From: an uncultured Acetatifactor sp.
GTDB lineage: Bacteria; Bacillota; Clostridia; Lachnospirales; Lachnospiraceae
NCBI GenBank assembly: GCA_934394515.1
Contig: CAKRRU010000056.1
Location: forward strand, 1 to 15,769
Direction of reading: 5' to 3'
Length of the DNA: 15,769 nucleotides
Position 1 is the first letter of the stretch; each line of letters begins with the position of its first letter. The translations under genes and the position numbers were made by a program. The notes below the pieces were generated by a model, which worked only from the letters and a program-made list of their open reading frames with translations, searched no databases and was not told where the DNA came from. Positions 15,018 through 15,769 of the stretch are shown in pieces.

Positions 15018-15769
15018 TCATTGTTTTCTCTTAATGATAAGCCACGCTCCCAGGCCTGTCAAGGATAAGAAGAAGCTCATATTCCATGCATCCGAACCAT
15101 CACCTGTCTGCGGTCGTCTTTTCGCTCCGAGTACAGCTTTATCCGAAAGAGGAACTTCCTCTTCTTCGATGGTAACCATTCTCCGGCGTCTTGCACCAAG
15201 TACCTGTCGGGTATCCCGGTTTGCACTTCTCCGTGCGCCCTGTACTGCAGGCGTATCCGGAACACTTGGAGTAACCGGGTTAACCGGGGTTATCGGCTCA
15301 TTCGGGTCATCCGGGTCATCCGGAGTATCCGGAGATGTCGGCTCATCCGGTTCGTCCGGAGTGTCCGGTACTGTCGGCGTTGCGGTCGGGGTCGCGGTTG
15401 GCGTTGCCGTCGGGGTTGCCGTTGGCGTCGCCGTAGGGGTCGCAGTCGGCGTTGCGGTCGGGGTTGCGGTCGGCGTTGCGGTTGGAGTCGCAGTCGGCGT
15501 TGCGGTTGGAGTCGCAGACGGCGTTGCAGTCGGCGTCGCAGTCGGCGTTGCCGTTGGGGTCGCAGTTGGTGTTGCGGTCGGCGTTGCCGTTGGCGTCGCA
15601 GTCGGCGTTGCGGTTGGTGTTGCAGTCGGCGTTGCCGTTGGTGTTGCCGTCGGCGTCGCAGTAGGCGTTGCAGTCGGCGTTGCGGTCGGCGTCGCAGTCG
15701 GGGTCGCGGTCGGCGTTGCAGTCGGGGTCGCGGTCGGCGTCGCAGTCGGCGTTGCGGTCGGGGTTGCGG
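15018..15769 (-). CDS. C-terminal part of a wall-anchored surface protein with ATPT repeats (partial)
   Basis: The window holds the last 250 codons; the start lies beyond the right edge. The first 130 residues are 33 tandem copies of Ala-Thr-Pro-Thr, an extended, probably glycosylatable stalk. Next comes an acidic proline-rich linker ([18 protein letters not shown]), then a basic region with three spaced copies of a VxGA(R/K)R motif. The end is a sortase-type sorting signal: [12 protein letters not shown], a hydrophobic helix ([14 protein letters not shown]) and a KRKQ tail. PQTG is the form of LPxTG common in Lachnospiraceae, so the protein is probably linked to peptidoglycan by a sortase. 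The functional N-terminal domain is not visible. The stop TGA is at 15018-15020. Confidence 0.85.
   Translation of the reverse strand, partial: ATPTATPTATPTATPTATPTATPTATPTATPTATPTATPTATPTATPTATPTATPTATPTATPTATPTATPTATPTATPTATPSATPTATPTATPTATPTATPTATPTATPTATPTATPTATPTATPTATPTVPDTPDEPDEPTSPDTPDDPDDPNEPITPVNPVTPSVPDTPAVQGARRSANRDTRQVLGARRRRMVTIEEEEVPLSDKAVLGAKRRPQTGDGSDAWNMSFFLSLTGLGAWLIIKRKQ
15373..15769. repeat. 12-bp coding tandem repeat, 33 units
   Basis: Units of the form GTYGGNGTYGCN (plus strand) run without a break to the window edge and encode ATPT on the minus strand. Third codon positions vary freely, but only one unit (15517-15528, GAC for GTC) changes an amino acid, Thr to Ser. 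The array may continue outside the window. Confidence 0.95.

Noticed and set aside
15077..15265. Minus-strand 62-codon frame starting MFRIRLQY
   Set aside because: Out of frame with the PQTG-anchored protein, which gives a coherent linker, sorting signal and stop in the other frame.
15373..15769. CRISPR-like or noncoding satellite array
   Set aside because: Units are 12 bp with no spacers and translate as a constant ATPT peptide in frame with a wall-anchor signal.

Overview
The window looks like a chromosomal segment of a gut-type Lachnospiraceae (Clostridia) bacterium. Evidence: a single-chain clostridial PurL, strong GGAGG-type ribosome binding sites, a Gram-positive surface protein with a PQTG-type sorting signal and long Ala-Thr-Pro-Thr stalk, and an AgrC-like kinase paired with a LytTR regulator. 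No phage, transposase, CRISPR array, tRNA or rRNA was seen. Almost everything is on the minus strand; the only plus-strand gene is the cyclic-nucleotide-domain protein at 3791-6076.

Layout, left to right. (1) The 5' end of purL (minus, cut by the window edge), with its promoter embedded in a 103-bp imperfect inverted repeat. (2) A minus-strand cluster reading an unrecognised 157-aa protein, a TetR-type regulator, an M14/AstE-AspA-type zinc hydrolase, and a second, paralogous M14 protein that has lost the zinc ligands and catalytic Glu. (3) A short divergent promoter region and a 762-aa protein with an N-terminal cNMP-binding-like domain and no recognisable output domain. (4) A bidirectional terminator, then (minus) a LytTR response regulator and GHKL kinase overlapping by 4 bp, with a possible 35-aa small ORF overlapping the kinase end. 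(5) A secreted glycerophosphodiester phosphodiesterase, a second 103-bp inverted repeat, a PMCA/PacL-type Ca2+ P-type ATPase, and a methyl-accepting chemotaxis protein with a dCache sensor and two HAMP units. (6) A CAP-domain lipoprotein, preceded by the C-terminal part of a wall-anchored protein with 33 units of a 12-bp repeat coding for ATPT.

How the genes may work together. The TetR-M14-M14 cluster reads as a small regulated metabolic unit acting on an N-acyl amino acid or related amide, perhaps with a catalytic and a non-catalytic subunit. The right half is mostly envelope and signalling: lipid headgroup scavenging, Ca2+ export, chemotaxis and cell-wall surface proteins. These appear to be separate transcription units rather than one pathway.

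The most unusual signals are the active/inactive M14 pair, the two intergenic inverted repeats that share an end motif, the small ORF behind the kinase, and the orphan cNMP-domain protein. All family assignments were made by reading motifs by eye; no database search was possible.
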